DNA of 64,000 nucleotides from Methyloceanibacter stevinii (GCF_001723355.1 NZ_LPWE01000012.1:372001-436000), one strand, 5' to 3'; shown: positions 19,272 to 29,600, counted from the stretch's first letter. The notes: a model not told the origin generated them from the sequence alone. Translations and numbers: made by a program.

Positions 19272-19933
19272 GGCGTCCGGACCTCGGGCCGGGATGCACC
19301 GTTGCCGCCCTTCGCGCGTGCCGCCTGAACGCCCTGCGGCCGCGCGTGCCCTTGCGGCCGGTGGATTGGCTCGGGCTGCTCAGGCTCGTAGCTCATCATG
19401 TGCCGCAGCCATCCGAAGAAATAGACAAGGGCCGACAGGACCGTGAGCCCGCCCGTGACCCAGATGAGCACGCTCACGAGCCAGCTCACGCCGAGGCCGA
19501 GCCCTAATTGGGCCAGGACAAACCCTGCCAGGGCGATCTGCGTGAATGTGTTGATCTTGCTGACGATGAGCGGCTTGACCTCGACGGGGCGCCACATCAT
19601 CCATGCCAGCAGGACCGCGCCGACGATGAGAATGTCGCGGCTGACCACGATGATCACCAGCCAGACCGGCAGGTGCCCCGAAATCCCCAGCGCCACATAG
19701 ATCGCGACGAGCAGCGCTTTGTCGGCGATCGGATCGAGATAGGCGCCGAGCTCCGTGCGCCAGCCATAGCGCTTGGCGAGATAGCCGTCGGCCGCGTCCG
19801 AAAGTCCCGCCAGCAGGAACACCACAAACGCCGCGTAGAAGTCTTGGTCGATGATCAGCCAGATCAGAAGCGGGACGGACAAGATCCGCGCAAATGTCAG
19901 CGTATTGGGGATATTCACCGGCGCTTCTCCCAA
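19268..19933 (-). CDS. CDP-alcohol phosphatidyltransferase (PgsA-like)
   Basis: A 221-residue integral membrane enzyme. The CDP-alcohol motif is complete, with Asp46, Asp49, Gly50, Gly63, Asp67 and Asp71, except that Lys54 replaces the usual Arg. Six membrane helices fit the family. Such enzymes join a CDP-diacylglycerol phosphatidyl group to glycerol-3-phosphate or another alcohol in the inner membrane. The alcohol cannot be fixed from sequence; phosphatidylglycerophosphate or cardiolipin synthesis is likeliest. It is coupled to hdaA by an ATGA overlap. Confidence 0.82.
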   Translation of the reverse strand: MGEAPVNIPNTLTFARILSVPLLIWLIIDQDFYAAFVVFLLAGLSDAADGYLAKRYGWRTELGAYLDPIADKALLVAIYVALGISGHLPVWLVIIVVSRDILIVGAVLLAWMMWRPVEVKPLIVSKINTFTQIALAGFVLAQLGLGLGVSWLVSVLIWVTGGLTVLSALVYFFGWLRHMMSYEPEQPEPIHRPQGHARPQGVQAARAKGGNGASRPEVRTP

Positions 19934-20036
19934 GCGTCTTTATGTTCTGGGGTGCTTCGTGCCCGGAGATTATCAGACTGCAGCGGCTCCGCAGCCGAAT
20001 TTCCGCAAGCCCCAAAAAGCCGCAGGACCAGGCCCC

Positions 20037-21224
20037 TCATGGTCCAATCGCGCGCATCACGAGCGTCCCGTCTCGCTCATAGAGGCCGATCCCATTCTGG
20101 GCGAGTACGGCCTGCAACTGGTCGGCAGAGCCCTCATAGTCGAACACCACCTCGGCGGTGCGGGCGGACCTGGACACGATCTCGAAGTCCCGAAGATCCT
20201 CCACACGCTGAAGCCCAAAATGAATCTGCTGCCAATCCCTTACGCTGAAGAACTCAATGACCGCGCCAACCCGGCCGAGCGCTTCGTCTGGGATTGTTGA
20301 CGCCTCCTCGGGATAAAGCGCACCGCGCCGCAAGGGCACCTCCACCGCCGCCTCGAAGGCGGGATCGAGCCGCTGCTTCCAGCGCCGTTCGAGGATGCCG
20401 AGTCCCAATCGGGCCACGCGCTCCTCCGTCCCCTCCAGGTCATGCGGATCGACGGCTGTCGTCGCCACGGCATCGACATCGCCCGCGGCGTCATCGCCCA
20501 CGAGGTGGAGACGAAAGAACCCCTCCGCGATCTCCCCGACGGCCACGACGAGACCGCCATAGCCATAGGTACTGCGCAAGGTCGCATAGGCCCCCTCGTC
20601 GCCCGCGAGAACGGCCTTGACGGTCCCAGCCTCGAGATCGTCGCGGAGCGCGGCCAACTCAGCCGGCGCGACTCCGTTGTCGAGATCCAAACGCTCCCAC
20701 GCCTGCCGCCAGTCCGTACTCGCATCCGTCGCAACGACGTCATCCTCGAGCATCACCGGCAGGATCGAAATTGGCGACGCCTGGCTCTCGACAAACGGTA
20801 TGGAGCGGCTGGTCAAAAGCTGGCGAACGGCGTCCGGATAGAAGCGCACGTCGACGACCCCGATATACCGTCTCGCCGAGGTCTTCTCGCTGTGGATCGC
20901 GACGCCCGCGACGAGCCCTTCGATCTCACGATGGGAGAATGACGGCAGGCGTTCCTGCCAGCTGAGCGGCGCCAGCCTCTTGAGCAGAACTTGCATCGCC
21001 AGGGTCTCGGCCTTCGCCATGCCCCTCTCCCGCGCAACCACGGCATCCTTGGCCGTGACGTCGACCCGGACGTTGGCGACATTGAAGAGACTGGCGGCGC
21101 CGGCGGGACCCAAGCCCAGCAAAGCGATGCCCAGCAGCGCCACGGCCCCCAGCAGGACAACGCGACTCAATTTGGCAGAAGACGGCGCGAAGCCCCTGAA
21201 AGCATTGGCTGACTGATTCGCCAT
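20037..21224 (-). CDS. DUF2066 exported protein
   Basis: About 395 residues from the ATG at 21224; upstream starts up to 21323 are open but add a poor N-terminus. A signal peptide or anchor lies at about residues 17-43 ([16 protein letters not shown], then GAAS). The rest matches the DUF2066 pattern: ALVxRE-like [23 protein letters not shown], and a [19 protein letters not shown] region. Function is unknown. The gene sits upstream of the pgsA-like and hdaA genes and divergent from purM, a conserved arrangement in alphaproteobacteria. Confidence 0.78.
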   Translation of the reverse strand: MANQSANAFRGFAPSSAKLSRVVLLGAVALLGIALLGLGPAGAASLFNVANVRVDVTAKDAVVARERGMAKAETLAMQVLLKRLAPLSWQERLPSFSHREIEGLVAGVAIHSEKTSARRYIGVVDVRFYPDAVRQLLTSRSIPFVESQASPISILPVMLEDDVVATDASTDWRQAWERLDLDNGVAPAELAALRDDLEAGTVKAVLAGDEGAYATLRSTYGYGGLVVAVGEIAEGFFRLHLVGDDAAGDVDAVATTAVDPHDLEGTEERVARLGLGILERRWKQRLDPAFEAAVEVPLRRGALYPEEASTIPDEALGRVGAVIEFFSVRDWQQIHFGLQRVEDLRDFEIVSRSARTAEVVFDYEGSADQLQAVLAQNGIGLYERDGTLVMRAIGP

Positions 21225-21454
21225 CAACCGCTCCGCGATTCGCGCCGGAATCGCACGTTCCGCCGCCATTGGGGGAGGATAGACGCACGGGTTACCGCCG
21301 CTCCGGCTCTCTCCTGTGGGCACCCTTGCCTCTATCCCTCTTGCCTGCCAAGAGTGTTATGACAGAACTCTGGAACGTGCACCCCGCTTGGCTGCGGACC
21401 CGAATTCCCAACTGCCACCTGAACACGACGCGCCCCACCAAGCCTGAAGAGTCC

Positions 21455-22512
21455 ATGCCCGAAGACAAGCCGCTGACCTATCGTGAGGCCGGTGTCGATA
21501 TCGATGCCGGAAACGCTCTCGTGGACGCGATCGGTCCCCTCGCCGCCAAGACGAAGAGACCAGGCGTCCTCGGCAATCTCGGCGGCTTCGGCGGGCTGTT
21601 CGATCTGGCCGCCTGCGGCTTCACGACCCGGTTCTCGTGGCCGCCACCGACGGCGTCGGGACCAAGCTGAAACTCGCCATCGACACGGGCCTGCACGGAG
21701 GCATTGGCATCGACCTCGTGGCCATGTGCGTCAACGACCTCGTCGTGCAAGGCGCCGAGCCGCTCTTCTTCCTCGACTATTTCGCGACCGGACGGCTGGA
21801 GGTGGGCGTCGCCGCCGAGGTGGTCGCCAGCATCGCCGACGGATGCAGTCAGGCCGGCTGCGCGCTCATCGGCGGAGAAACTGCCGAGATGCCCGGCATG
21901 TACGGCGATGGCGACTACGACCTCGCAGGCTTCGCGGTGGGCGCGGTTGAGCGGGACGCGATCCTGCCCCGGCCCGACGTCGCCGCGGGCGATGTCCTGA
22001 TCGGCCTGCCCTCGTCGGGCGTGCACGCCAACGGTTTCTCGCTCGTGCGCCGCGTGGTCTCTGCGTGCGGCCTTGGCTGGAACGATCCGGCGCCCTTCGC
22101 GCCCGAGGCCAAGCTCGGAACCAGCCTCCTCGCACCGACCCGCATCTACGTCCGCCAAGTGCTTGATACGATTCGGGCAAACCCCGGGGCCGTAAAGGCT
22201 CTCTGCCACATCACCGGCGGCGGCCTGATCGATAATCTGCCGCGCATCCTGCCCGGGACCGTCGCGGCCACGATCGACACGAACACCATCGACATGCCGG
22301 CCGTGTTCTCCTGGCTCCAGGCGGAGGCTCGGCTCGATGCCCACGAAATGTTCCGGACGTTCAACTGCGGTGTCGGCATGGTCGTCGCCGTGGCGCCGGA
22401 CGATGCCGAACGCGTCGCTGCGAGCCTCGGGCCGGAGGCGCGCACAATCGGGGGGCTGGCCGAGCGGGGTGACGGACCGGCGGTCGTGCTCGGCGCCGGG
22501 GCAGCCGGGGTC
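21455..22512 (+). CDS. purM: AIR synthetase PurM, frameshifted
   Basis: Phosphoribosylformylglycinamidine cyclo-ligase, which makes AIR in purine synthesis. The ATG at 21455 gives [23 protein letters not shown], the normal PurM start. After GFT one base is missing (between 21625 and 21626), and the next frame resumes with [18 protein letters not shown]. Conserved segments [27 protein letters not shown] and [13 protein letters not shown] are all present, and total length would be about 353 residues. As read, the frame continues without a stop into purN. Removing one G from the GGGG run just before the purN ATG would give a TGA overlapping that ATG, so the apparent fusion may be an artefact. 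Confidence 0.88.
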
Positions 22513-23178
22513 ATGAGCGCGAAGACGCGCGTCGGAGTTCTGATCTCGGGCCGCGGCAGCAATCTGCAGGCACTCATCGATGCCGCCAAGGATCCCGACT
22601 ATCCGGCAGAGCTTGTGCTCGTGATCTCGAACGTGCCCGACGTACAGGGCCTCGATCGCGCCGATGAGGCCGGTATCCCGACCTGCACCATCAAGCACAA
22701 AGATTTCCCCTCGCGCGAAGCCTTCGAAGCCGCCCTCAACGATGCGCTGGACGGCGCCGGCGTGGAGCTTCTCTGCAACGCCGGCTTCATGCGCCTCCTG
22801 ACGGAAAGCTTCGTGTCGCGCTGGCTGAACCGCCACCTCAACATTCACCCCTCGCTCCTGCCCGCCTTCAAGGGCCTCGACACTCATGCACGCGTCCTGG
22901 ATGCGGGTGCGCGCATCAGCGGCTGCACGGTTCATTTCGTGCGCGCGGCGATGGACGACGGTCCGATCGTGGCCCAAGCGGCCGTCCCGGTGTTGCCGGA
23001 CGATACTGAAGACGATCTCGCCGCAAGGGTGCTGGCGGCCGAGCATCGTCTCTACCCCCACGCTCTGCGGCTCGTGGCGTCCGGTCAGGTCACGGTGGAC
23101 GGCGAACGTGCCGCCGGCATGCCCTGGGGGTCTGGGGAGCCCGCCCTTTTTTCGCCCCCGCTGAAGGGCAGTTTTTGA
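22513..23178 (+). CDS. purN: GAR transformylase PurN
   Basis: Phosphoribosylglycinamide formyltransferase, 221 residues from the ATG at 22513. The N-terminal [19 protein letters not shown] binds phosphate. Active-site segments are [32 protein letters not shown] (catalytic His) and [19 protein letters not shown] (catalytic Asp). It transfers a formyl group from 10-formyl-THF to GAR, two steps before PurM acts. It lies in frame with purM, with no stop between them as sequenced. The tail after ERAAG is short and non-conserved. Confidence 0.93.
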   Translation: MSAKTRVGVLISGRGSNLQALIDAAKDPDYPAELVLVISNVPDVQGLDRADEAGIPTCTIKHKDFPSREAFEAALNDALDGAGVELLCNAGFMRLLTESFVSRWLNRHLNIHPSLLPAFKGLDTHARVLDAGARISGCTVHFVRAAMDDGPIVAQAAVPVLPDDTEDDLAARVLAAEHRLYPHALRLVASGQVTVDGERAAGMPWGSGEPALFSPPLKGSF

Positions 23179-23458
23179 GCGGACGTCAAAAAACCAGGAA
23201 AAATAGTATGGGTGCTCCAGCAAACTTGACGCATCGCAAGTCTGTGCGGCGCAAGGGCCCGTAGACAATGCAGACGAGCGGATGCTAGGAACAACATCTA
23301 TTCAGTCGATCTCCGCAACAACGACCGCGCGCGCAAGATTCTTGCAGACCGGAGGTTGCCCGAGACCTAGTGCTGATCTTGCGGTTTGGCCCCAAGCCCT
23401 GTCCGGCACACTTGGCCCAACGGGGTTCTCTGGCCCAACAATAAGAGGGATGGCGTAA

Positions 23459-24823
23459 ATGGCGGACATGACGGTCGCCTACTCTCCGTCGCACGGCCTC
23501 GGAGAAGAAGACAGCATTTGGTTCAAGCTATCGGCGCTGTTGAACCAAGAGGATCCTATGCAGGTCCTCATTGCCCTGTGCGAAAAATACAAGGGCGTCC
23601 TGCCGGTCAATCTGAAGAACCAGCGCATTGTCCTGCTGAGCGAACCCGAGCACGCCGAGCGCGTCCTTGTGACGAACGCCGACAATTACACCAAGTATTT
23701 CGACGGGCTCCGGCCCGTTTTCGGCCGCAGCATGATCACCATCGACGGTGCGCTGTGGCAGAAGATCCGCGTGCCGCAGCAGGCGGCGTTCCACCCGAAG
23801 ATGTTCGAGGAATACTTCCCCTATTTGATGTCGGCGATCGACTCCAAGATGGACCGCTGGCAGCAACTCGCGGAATCCGGCGAGACCGTCGAGATGGTGG
23901 AAGAGACTTGGACGATGGCCGCCGACATGGTGTGCCGTGCGCTGTTCGACCGCGAGATGCCCTTCAACCCGCACTTCGTCTTCAAGCAGGTCAAGACGTA
24001 TACGGACGTTGTGAACCACAAGAACGTGCGCCTGAAGAACGTGCGCGGCGAGCTTGAAGAGATCACGGACGAGGATCCCGCCAAGGCCATGGAGATTTGG
24101 CATTCGGTTCCCGATACGGTGATCAATGCGAACATCATCGATCATCGCGAAAAGACCTTGCTGACGGCGATGCAGGAAGCCGAGGCCGATCCGGACTTCC
24201 CGGAGTTCGACCACCGCCAGGTCATCGACGAGATGAAGCAGTATCTGTGGGCCGGAACCGAAACCACGGCCCTGACGCTTGCCTGGTCGCTCTACCTTCT
24301 GTCCCAGCATCCCGAAGCGATGGAGCGCGTCCGTGAGGAAGCGCATCGGGTCTGCGGCGACGCCGATCCCGATTGGAACCAGGTGCAGCAGCTCAGCTAC
24401 ACCCGCATGGTGATCCAGGAGACCATGCGCCTGTACCCGCCGATCTGGGGTCTGATCCGCATCGCCGCCGGCGACGACGAGATCGCCGGGCACAAGATCA
24501 ATGCCGGCGACAAGGTCTCCGTCCTGACCTATATCGCCCACCACAGCCCCAAATACTGGGAAGAGCCGGAGAAGTTCGATCCGGAACGGTTCGCGCCCGA
24601 GCGCTCGAAGAAGCGGCGCAAGTACTCTTACCTGCCGTTCGCGGCGGGGAAACGCGCCTGCATCGGCGGGGCGCTGTCGCAGATCGAGAACACGCTCGCG
24701 CTGGTTCAGCTCCTGCGACGCTTCACACCCGAGTATGTGGGGCCGACGCCGGCGAAGATCCGCGCCACCGTCACGCTCTGCCCGCAAGGCGGCCTGCCCT
24801 TCAAAATCCGCAAGCTGAGCTAG
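23459..24823 (+). CDS. Cytochrome P450
   Basis: A 454-residue soluble P450. The I-helix oxygen-binding motif AGTETT is at residues 265-270, the ExxR motif (ETMR) at 321-324, the PERF motif near 375, and the haem-binding loop FAAGKRACIGG has its Cys ligand at residue 401. All invariant residues are present, so the protein should be active. No ferredoxin, ferredoxin reductase or biosynthetic genes adjoin it, and there is no fused reductase, so electrons must come from elsewhere. Substrate unknown. The AGTETT helix resembles fatty-acid and CYP4-like groups more than typical camphor-type enzymes, a weak hint only. The 280-bp upstream gap shows no clear motif. Confidence 0.93.
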   Translation: MADMTVAYSPSHGLGEEDSIWFKLSALLNQEDPMQVLIALCEKYKGVLPVNLKNQRIVLLSEPEHAERVLVTNADNYTKYFDGLRPVFGRSMITIDGALWQKIRVPQQAAFHPKMFEEYFPYLMSAIDSKMDRWQQLAESGETVEMVEETWTMAADMVCRALFDREMPFNPHFVFKQVKTYTDVVNHKNVRLKNVRGELEEITDEDPAKAMEIWHSVPDTVINANIIDHREKTLLTAMQEAEADPDFPEFDHRQVIDEMKQYLWAGTETTALTLAWSLYLLSQHPEAMERVREEAHRVCGDADPDWNQVQQLSYTRMVIQETMRLYPPIWGLIRIAAGDDEIAGHKINAGDKVSVLTYIAHHSPKYWEEPEKFDPERFAPERSKKRRKYSYLPFAAGKRACIGGALSQIENTLALVQLLRRFTPEYVGPTPAKIRATVTLCPQGGLPFKIRKLS

Positions 24824-24887
24824 GCGCAAGTATCTCTAGAAGTTGGCAAGCCATGCGGGTCTGCACCAACTTTCGGGATGCTAGAAG

Positions 24888-25577
24888 CTAAGCCTCGTCG
24901 GTCGACAGTTCTCCATCGCCGGTTCCGGCTACGGGTCCACCGTTGAGCACCAGCGCGCTTGTGGGCCACCGCGCCCCGAGCAGGCGGGACTTCGCGACAC
25001 GGGCCGTGCAGACCTTGTCGCTCTGGTTGCCGCCGAGAACGTGGAAGGCCTTCGAGTCCTCCGCCTCGTAGAACCCGACGTGACCCTTCCAGCCGTTTCT
25101 GCTGCCCCTCCAGAAAACGAGAATGGCGCCGGGCTCGGGCTCGACCTTTTTGCCGAACTTGAGCCATTGACGCGCGCCCAACGGATTGTTCGGCAGGGGC
25201 TCCTTCGGCAGCGTCGCAGCGACACAGTGGCCGACGAACAGCCCGCACCACGCCACGTCGTCTCCGGGATAGTGGATATCGAGATCGTCAGCCCAGTCCA
25301 TAATGACTGGGTTGTCCGGGTTTCCTGCGAATTCCTTCGTATTTCTGAGCCGCTCCGCTTCCTCGAACCACACGAGGGACGAGTCGTTCGACTCTTTTCC
25401 GGCAAGGGAAATGAGGTGCCGCTCGGTGCGCGGGTCGACGAGCCCCGTTAGGGGGAGACCATGCTCCTCTTGAAACGCCTCGACGGCATTAGCCGTCCGT
25501 CGCCCCCAGATTCCGTCAATGGGTCCTGGTTCGAATCCAAGCTTCTTCAAAGAGCGCTGAATGTTCCGCACGTTCAT
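24888..25577 (-). CDS. Peptidoglycan-binding TIGR02594-type hydrolase
   Basis: A 229-residue protein. Residues 1-60 form a PG_binding_1 domain (IQRSLKKLGFEPGPIDGIWGR, then AVEAFQ). Residues 85-200 form a TIGR02594/CHAP-like cysteine amidase domain, with a probable nucleophile in DVAWCGLFV and a His in GHVGFYE. No signal peptide is visible, so export may need a partner, or it could be of phage or toxin origin. No phage genes are nearby. An acidic tail ends the protein. Confidence 0.72.
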   Translation of the reverse strand: MNVRNIQRSLKKLGFEPGPIDGIWGRRTANAVEAFQEEHGLPLTGLVDPRTERHLISLAGKESNDSSLVWFEEAERLRNTKEFAGNPDNPVIMDWADDLDIHYPGDDVAWCGLFVGHCVAATLPKEPLPNNPLGARQWLKFGKKVEPEPGAILVFWRGSRNGWKGHVGFYEAEDSKAFHVLGGNQSDKVCTARVAKSRLLGARWPTSALVLNGGPVAGTGDGELSTDEA

Positions 25578-25645
25578 GACTCATACTCCCCTAAAGATCG
25601 CATATATGTCATATGCTCCCTCTATGGTTGTATTCTGTCAAGACA

Positions 25646-25683
25646 CCAAAAAAGGCCTCTGGAGCGGACAACTCCAGAGGCCT
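25646..25683 (-). terminator. Intrinsic terminator of ndk
   Basis: A perfect 12-bp stem (25653-25664 with 25672-25683) with a 7-nt loop. On the minus strand it is followed by seven T residues (the A run at 25647-25653). It lies 60 bp after the ndk stop. This is the clearest Rho-independent terminator in the window. Confidence 0.92.
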
Positions 25684-25742
25684 GCTAAGAAATAAGGTTA
25701 ACTGATCGTTACGCCGATGCCGGCGCAGGGGCAGACGTGCCC

Positions 25743-26165
25743 CTAACCGACGATCTCGCTCTTCTTGAAGACAAGATCGATTTCGCGCTTGGCGCTCTCG
25801 GGGCTGTCGGAACCGTGCACGGAGTTGCGCTGCAGGTTGACGGCGAAGTCCTTGCGGATCGTGCCGGGATCGGCGTCGACCGGGTTGGTCGCGCCCATCA
25901 CGAGGCGATTGCGCTTGATCGCGTCTTCGCCCTCAAGCACCTGAACCACGATCGGACCGGAAATCATGAACTCCACCAGCTCGTCAAAGAAGTCGCGCTT
26001 CTTATGCATCTCGTAGAATTCTTCGGCCTGCTTCTTCTTCCACCAGACCCGCTTCTGGGCAACCACCCGCAGGCCAGCACCTTCGAGGCGCGCCACGATC
26101 AGCCCTGTAATATTGCGCTCGGTCGCGTCGGGCTTGATGATCGAGAGCGTACGTTCGATGGTCAT
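25743..26165 (-). CDS. ndk: Nucleoside diphosphate kinase
   Basis: A 140-residue enzyme of standard length. It begins with [14 protein letters not shown], and the active-site histidine lies in [13 protein letters not shown]. Ndk transfers the gamma-phosphate from ATP to other nucleoside diphosphates through a phospho-histidine. It is monocistronic: a strong terminator follows, and the divergent DUF3147 gene lies 160 bp upstream. Confidence 0.97.
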   Translation of the reverse strand: MTIERTLSIIKPDATERNITGLIVARLEGAGLRVVAQKRVWWKKKQAEEFYEMHKKRDFFDELVEFMISGPIVVQVLEGEDAIKRNRLVMGATNPVDADPGTIRKDFAVNLQRNSVHGSDSPESAKREIDLVFKKSEIVG

Positions 26166-26326
26166 TATTCCAGTCCTTCTAGTCTTTGATTCTTCAGTAT
26201 TTTCAAATCTCGGCCGGGCTTATAGCCATCGGTCATGACAGCCACAAGGCGCGGGCGCATTATCAATTAGTGTGTGATATGAAAGCCTCAGATGCGTTGC
26301 CCAGGTAACGCAGCGAGGGAGATGCG

Positions 26327-26677
26327 ATGCTCTATGCCACGATCAAGGTTCTCCTGACGAGCGTCCTTGTGGTCGCAGTCTCCGAGGCGGCCAAACGCAG
26401 CGCACTCTTCGGTGCACTGATCGCTTCGGTCCCCCTCACCTCGGTCCTGGCCATGATCTGGCTCTATGCCGACACCGGGGATACGGAGAAGATAGCCCGC
26501 CTTTCCACTGGGGTTTTCTGGCTGGTTTTGCCCTCGCTGGTCCTTTTTGTCAGCCTTCCCATGTTCCTACGGGCCGGCCTGGGCTTCCCTGCGAGCCTGG
26601 CCATAGCGACCGCCCTGACGGTCGGCGCTTATTTCGCCATGCTCTATGTCCTGGGTCTCGCCGGCATCGAGATCTAG
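26327..26677 (+). CDS. DUF3147 membrane protein
   Basis: A 116-residue protein with four predicted membrane helices. The N-terminal half (VAVSEAAKRSALFGALIASVPLTSVLAMIWLY) fits the DUF3147 family, which resembles half of a small transporter. A GCGAGGGAGATGCG sequence supplies the ribosome site. It is convergent with holC. Function unknown. Confidence 0.8.
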   Translation: MLYATIKVLLTSVLVVAVSEAAKRSALFGALIASVPLTSVLAMIWLYADTGDTEKIARLSTGVFWLVLPSLVLFVSLPMFLRAGLGFPASLAIATALTVGAYFAMLYVLGLAGIEI

Positions 26678-26692
26678 GCGGGCCAAGCCCTA

Positions 26693-27151
26693 TCAGGCTT
26701 TCTGCTGCCACCGGCCGCCTTCGTCCTGCTGCCAATAGCTCACGGACAGGCCCTGGTCTTTGGCCGCCGCCCAGGCCTCGCGCGCCCTGGCAACGGCATC
26801 CGGATCGTGGCCATCGAAGATATGGACCACGCGCGCATAACCGCCCAGGTCATCGAGGCTCGCTCCATCGACTAGGAAGCGGACATTGGCTTCATTCGGA
26901 TTGGAGTCCTCGTCCGTGAGGTAGACGGGTTGCGCCGCCGGGGCGCCATCCGCATCGGCGCCGTGCGGCAGAAAGCTGTCCTCGCGATAGGTCCATAGCA
27001 GCGTATTGAGTGCCTCGACCCGCTCAAGGCTCGCGGCCTGAACGGCCGCGCGCCAGCCCCGTTCCAAGGACCGCTCCAGCAGCGCCGGCAGCACCTGCTC
27101 CAGCGTGCGGCTTTCCAGGTGATAGAAATATACCTCGGTATCGCCACTCAT
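26693..27151 (-). CDS. holC: DNA polymerase III subunit chi
   Basis: A 152-residue protein, the normal size for alphaproteobacterial HolC. It opens with DTEVYFYHLESRTLEQVLP, and the ERGWRAAVQA, LWTYREDSFLPHG and VYLTDEDSNPNEANVRFLVDG segments match. HolC links the clamp loader (through psi) with single-strand binding protein. It lies 26 bp after der. The more upstream open frame is not conserved, so the ATG at 27151 is used. Confidence 0.88.
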   Translation of the reverse strand: MSGDTEVYFYHLESRTLEQVLPALLERSLERGWRAAVQAASLERVEALNTLLWTYREDSFLPHGADADGAPAAQPVYLTDEDSNPNEANVRFLVDGASLDDLGGYARVVHIFDGHDPDAVARAREAWAAAKDQGLSVSYWQQDEGGRWQQKA

Positions 27152-27177
27152 CGCGCGTTCGCCTCGAGGCCTTGCCG

Positions 27178-28548
27178 TTACGACTTGGCCTTCACATACG
27201 GATTGTTGCCCTTCCGCAGGTTGAAACGGATCGGCACGCCGGGCAAATCGAATGTCTCGCGCAGGCCGTTCACGAGATACCGGACATAGGAGTCCGGCAG
27301 CGCCTTGGGCTGGGAACAGAAGGCCACGAAGGTCGGCGGCCGCGCGTTGGCCTGGGTCATGTAGCGGATCTTGAGCCGGCGCCCTGCTACGGCCGGCGGG
27401 GTGTGCGCATCGATCATGGCCGCAAGCCAACCGTTGAGCGCGGCCGTGGGCAGGCGCTTGTTCCACACCTCATCGGCCGCGAGCACCGCGTCCATGAGCC
27501 GGTCGACGCCCTTGCCGCTCTGCGCCGAGAGCGTCACCAAGGACACGCCTTTGACCTGGGGCAGCAGGCGCTGACACATCTCGCGGAGCTCGGCGAGGCG
27601 CGCCTGCTTGTCCTCCACAAGGTCCCATTTGTTGACGGCGATGACGAGCGCGCGGCCCTCGCGGACAATCAAGTCCGCAATTTGCAGATCCTGTTTCTCG
27701 AAAGGCTGTTCGGCATCGAGCAGCAGCACAACGACCTCGGCGAACTTGATCGCCCGCAGCGTATCGCCGACCGACAGCACCTCCGCGCGCGCCTCGATGC
27801 GCGCCTTGCGCCGAAGTCCCGCCGTGTCGAACACGCGCAGCCGCCGCGAATCCCACTCGATCTCCGAGGCGATGGCATCGCGCGTGATCCCTGCTTCGGG
27901 ACCCGTGATCATCCTGTCCTCGCCGAGAAGCGCATTGACCAGGGTGGACTTGCCCACATTGGGCCTTCCGGCGATGGCGATCCGCAAGGGGTAAACGCCC
28001 TCTTCGTCCGGCTCGCCCTCCTCGAGGCTACCGTCCTCGCCCGCTTCGGCTTGCGCGTTACGGTAGCCTTGCGCGATTGCCTCCGTCACGTCGCCGATGC
28101 CGAGGCCATGCTCGGCGGACATGGCCAGCGGCTCGCCGAGCCCCAACGAGAAGGCCTCGTAGAACCCGGGCTCCGCAGCACGTCCTTCCGACTTGTTGGC
28201 CGCAAGCACGACGGCCTTGCCGTGCTTGCGCACGAGGTCGCCGAAAATCTCGTCCGCCGCCGTGACGCCCGTCCGCGCATCGATCACGAAGAGCACGAGG
28301 TCCGCCTGCTCGATGGCCGCTTCGGTCTGAAGCCGCATCCGCGCGGTCAGCCCCGCGTAGCCCGACTCGAGGCCCGCGGTATCGATAAGCGTCATCGGAA
28401 GGCCTTCGATCGCCACATCGGCTTCGCGGCGGTCGCGCGTCAGGCCCGGCTGATCGTCGACCAGCGCGAGCCTCTTGCCCACGAGGCGGTTGAAGATCGT
28501 GGACTTGCCGACATTCGGCCGTCCGACAATGGCGACAGTGAAAGGCAT
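27178..28548 (-). CDS. der: Ribosome biogenesis GTPase Der
   Basis: A 456-residue protein with two tandem GTPase domains and a C-terminal KH-like domain. The first domain has [12 protein letters not shown] (residues 8-19), DTAGLE and NKSE. The second has [20 protein letters not shown] and NKWD. An acidic linker joins them. Der is an essential 50S assembly GTPase. A YfgM-like gene lies upstream, but the beta-propeller gene bamB, often found between them, is absent. Confidence 0.97.
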   Translation of the reverse strand: MPFTVAIVGRPNVGKSTIFNRLVGKRLALVDDQPGLTRDRREADVAIEGLPMTLIDTAGLESGYAGLTARMRLQTEAAIEQADLVLFVIDARTGVTAADEIFGDLVRKHGKAVVLAANKSEGRAAEPGFYEAFSLGLGEPLAMSAEHGLGIGDVTEAIAQGYRNAQAEAGEDGSLEEGEPDEEGVYPLRIAIAGRPNVGKSTLVNALLGEDRMITGPEAGITRDAIASEIEWDSRRLRVFDTAGLRRKARIEARAEVLSVGDTLRAIKFAEVVVLLLDAEQPFEKQDLQIADLIVREGRALVIAVNKWDLVEDKQARLAELREMCQRLLPQVKGVSLVTLSAQSGKGVDRLMDAVLAADEVWNKRLPTAALNGWLAAMIDAHTPPAVAGRRLKIRYMTQANARPPTFVAFCSQPKALPDSYVRYLVNGLRETFDLPGVPIRFNLRKGNNPYVKAKS

Positions 28549-28658
28549 GGCTGAGCGATCGCGGGATCCGTTGTTTCAGATGAAGGAGCACAAAGGATGC
28601 AGCACGCGCAAGCAACGCCGACCAAAATGACGGTGCGGATTGCGCCCCACCACAGACG

Positions 28659-29417
28659 CTAGTTGGTCGTTGCCTCGCTCGGCTTGGCGTCGTCGGACTT
28701 GGCGTCGTCCGTATCGGCGTCGCCAGCCTTGGTCTCGTCCGCCTTCGTGTCCGGTGCGGTTGCCGTCTGACTGACGATGAGGGCGAGCAGCACGTTGGCG
28801 CGGTCGCGCATGTTCCGGGGGGTTCCGGCGTCCACCAGCAAGGCGCTGAACTGAGCCTCGGCGGCCTTCAGATCGCCGTTCTGATAGGCCGAGAGGCCCA
28901 ACAGCTCTTTTGCTGAATAGCGCCAAGAACTCTTGCCGGCCGCCAGACCGTCGAGGCGCTTCTGCATCTCGGCATAGTCCGCCTGATCGAGCCGGAGCGT
29001 CGCGGCCTGCAACGTGGCCAGCCCCTTTAAAATGGCGTCGACCCGGCGGTCCGTGGCCAGGGCTTCATAGGACTCGACCGCCTTGTCCGTATCGCCGGCC
29101 TTGGCTTGGCTCGATGCGAGTTGGAACCGCGACAGAACGGCGTAACCCGACGGGCCATCCTTGACCAACTCGTCGAATGCCTCGGTCGCCTTCTCCTGCT
29201 CATTGGCATTCTTCAAAGCCAGAGCCGCGGTGAAGGCATCGCCCGCCGTCTCGGCTTCGCTCTCCTCGACGTACTTCCAAATATTGTAAGCCGCCACACC
29301 GATGATGAGCGCCAACGCAAGGCCAATGACATAGAGGCCGAACTTGTCCCAAAGCGCCTTGTACCGCTCCTGCCGAACCGCGTCGTCGACCTCGCGAATG
29401 AAACTGTTGTCAGTCAT
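28659..29417 (-). CDS. YfgM-like TPR membrane protein
   Basis: About 252 residues from the ATG at 29417. A short cytoplasmic head (SFIREVDDAVRQERYKALWDKFG) is followed by one membrane helix (residues 28-46) and a TPR-like periplasmic domain to about residue 215. The tail is an acidic Asp/Lys/Ala-rich stretch with repeated KSDDAK-type units. YfgM proteins bind the Sec translocon and periplasmic chaperones in enterobacteria. Its place just upstream of der is conserved and supports the call. Confidence 0.82.
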   Translation of the reverse strand: MTDNSFIREVDDAVRQERYKALWDKFGLYVIGLALALIIGVAAYNIWKYVEESEAETAGDAFTAALALKNANEQEKATEAFDELVKDGPSGYAVLSRFQLASSQAKAGDTDKAVESYEALATDRRVDAILKGLATLQAATLRLDQADYAEMQKRLDGLAAGKSSWRYSAKELLGLSAYQNGDLKAAEAQFSALLVDAGTPRNMRDRANVLLALIVSQTATAPDTKADETKAGDADTDDAKSDDAKPSEATTN

Positions 29418-29600
29418 AGGGTTAAGAGCTCTTCCGGCTTTCTTCGTCGGCGCTGGCGCGCGGTTGTGCGGGACTGCTGCGGAACCGGATGGCTCATCCG
29501 GCCTAACCCACGCCGTATAGTGAAGCCCGCTTGCTGGCGCAAGACTGAATGCCGCAGGCCAGCGCGGCCGCACCCGGCGATCGCGGCCGGACCGGAAAGC

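Noticed and set aside
21478-23268. 596-codon minus-strand frame opposite purM/purN
   Set aside because: It has shadow composition, and the opposite strand carries conserved purine enzymes.
24888-25577. Phage endolysin or remnant prophage
   Set aside because: A peptidoglycan-binding plus amidase domain could be of phage origin, but no other phage gene, att site or composition change is nearby.
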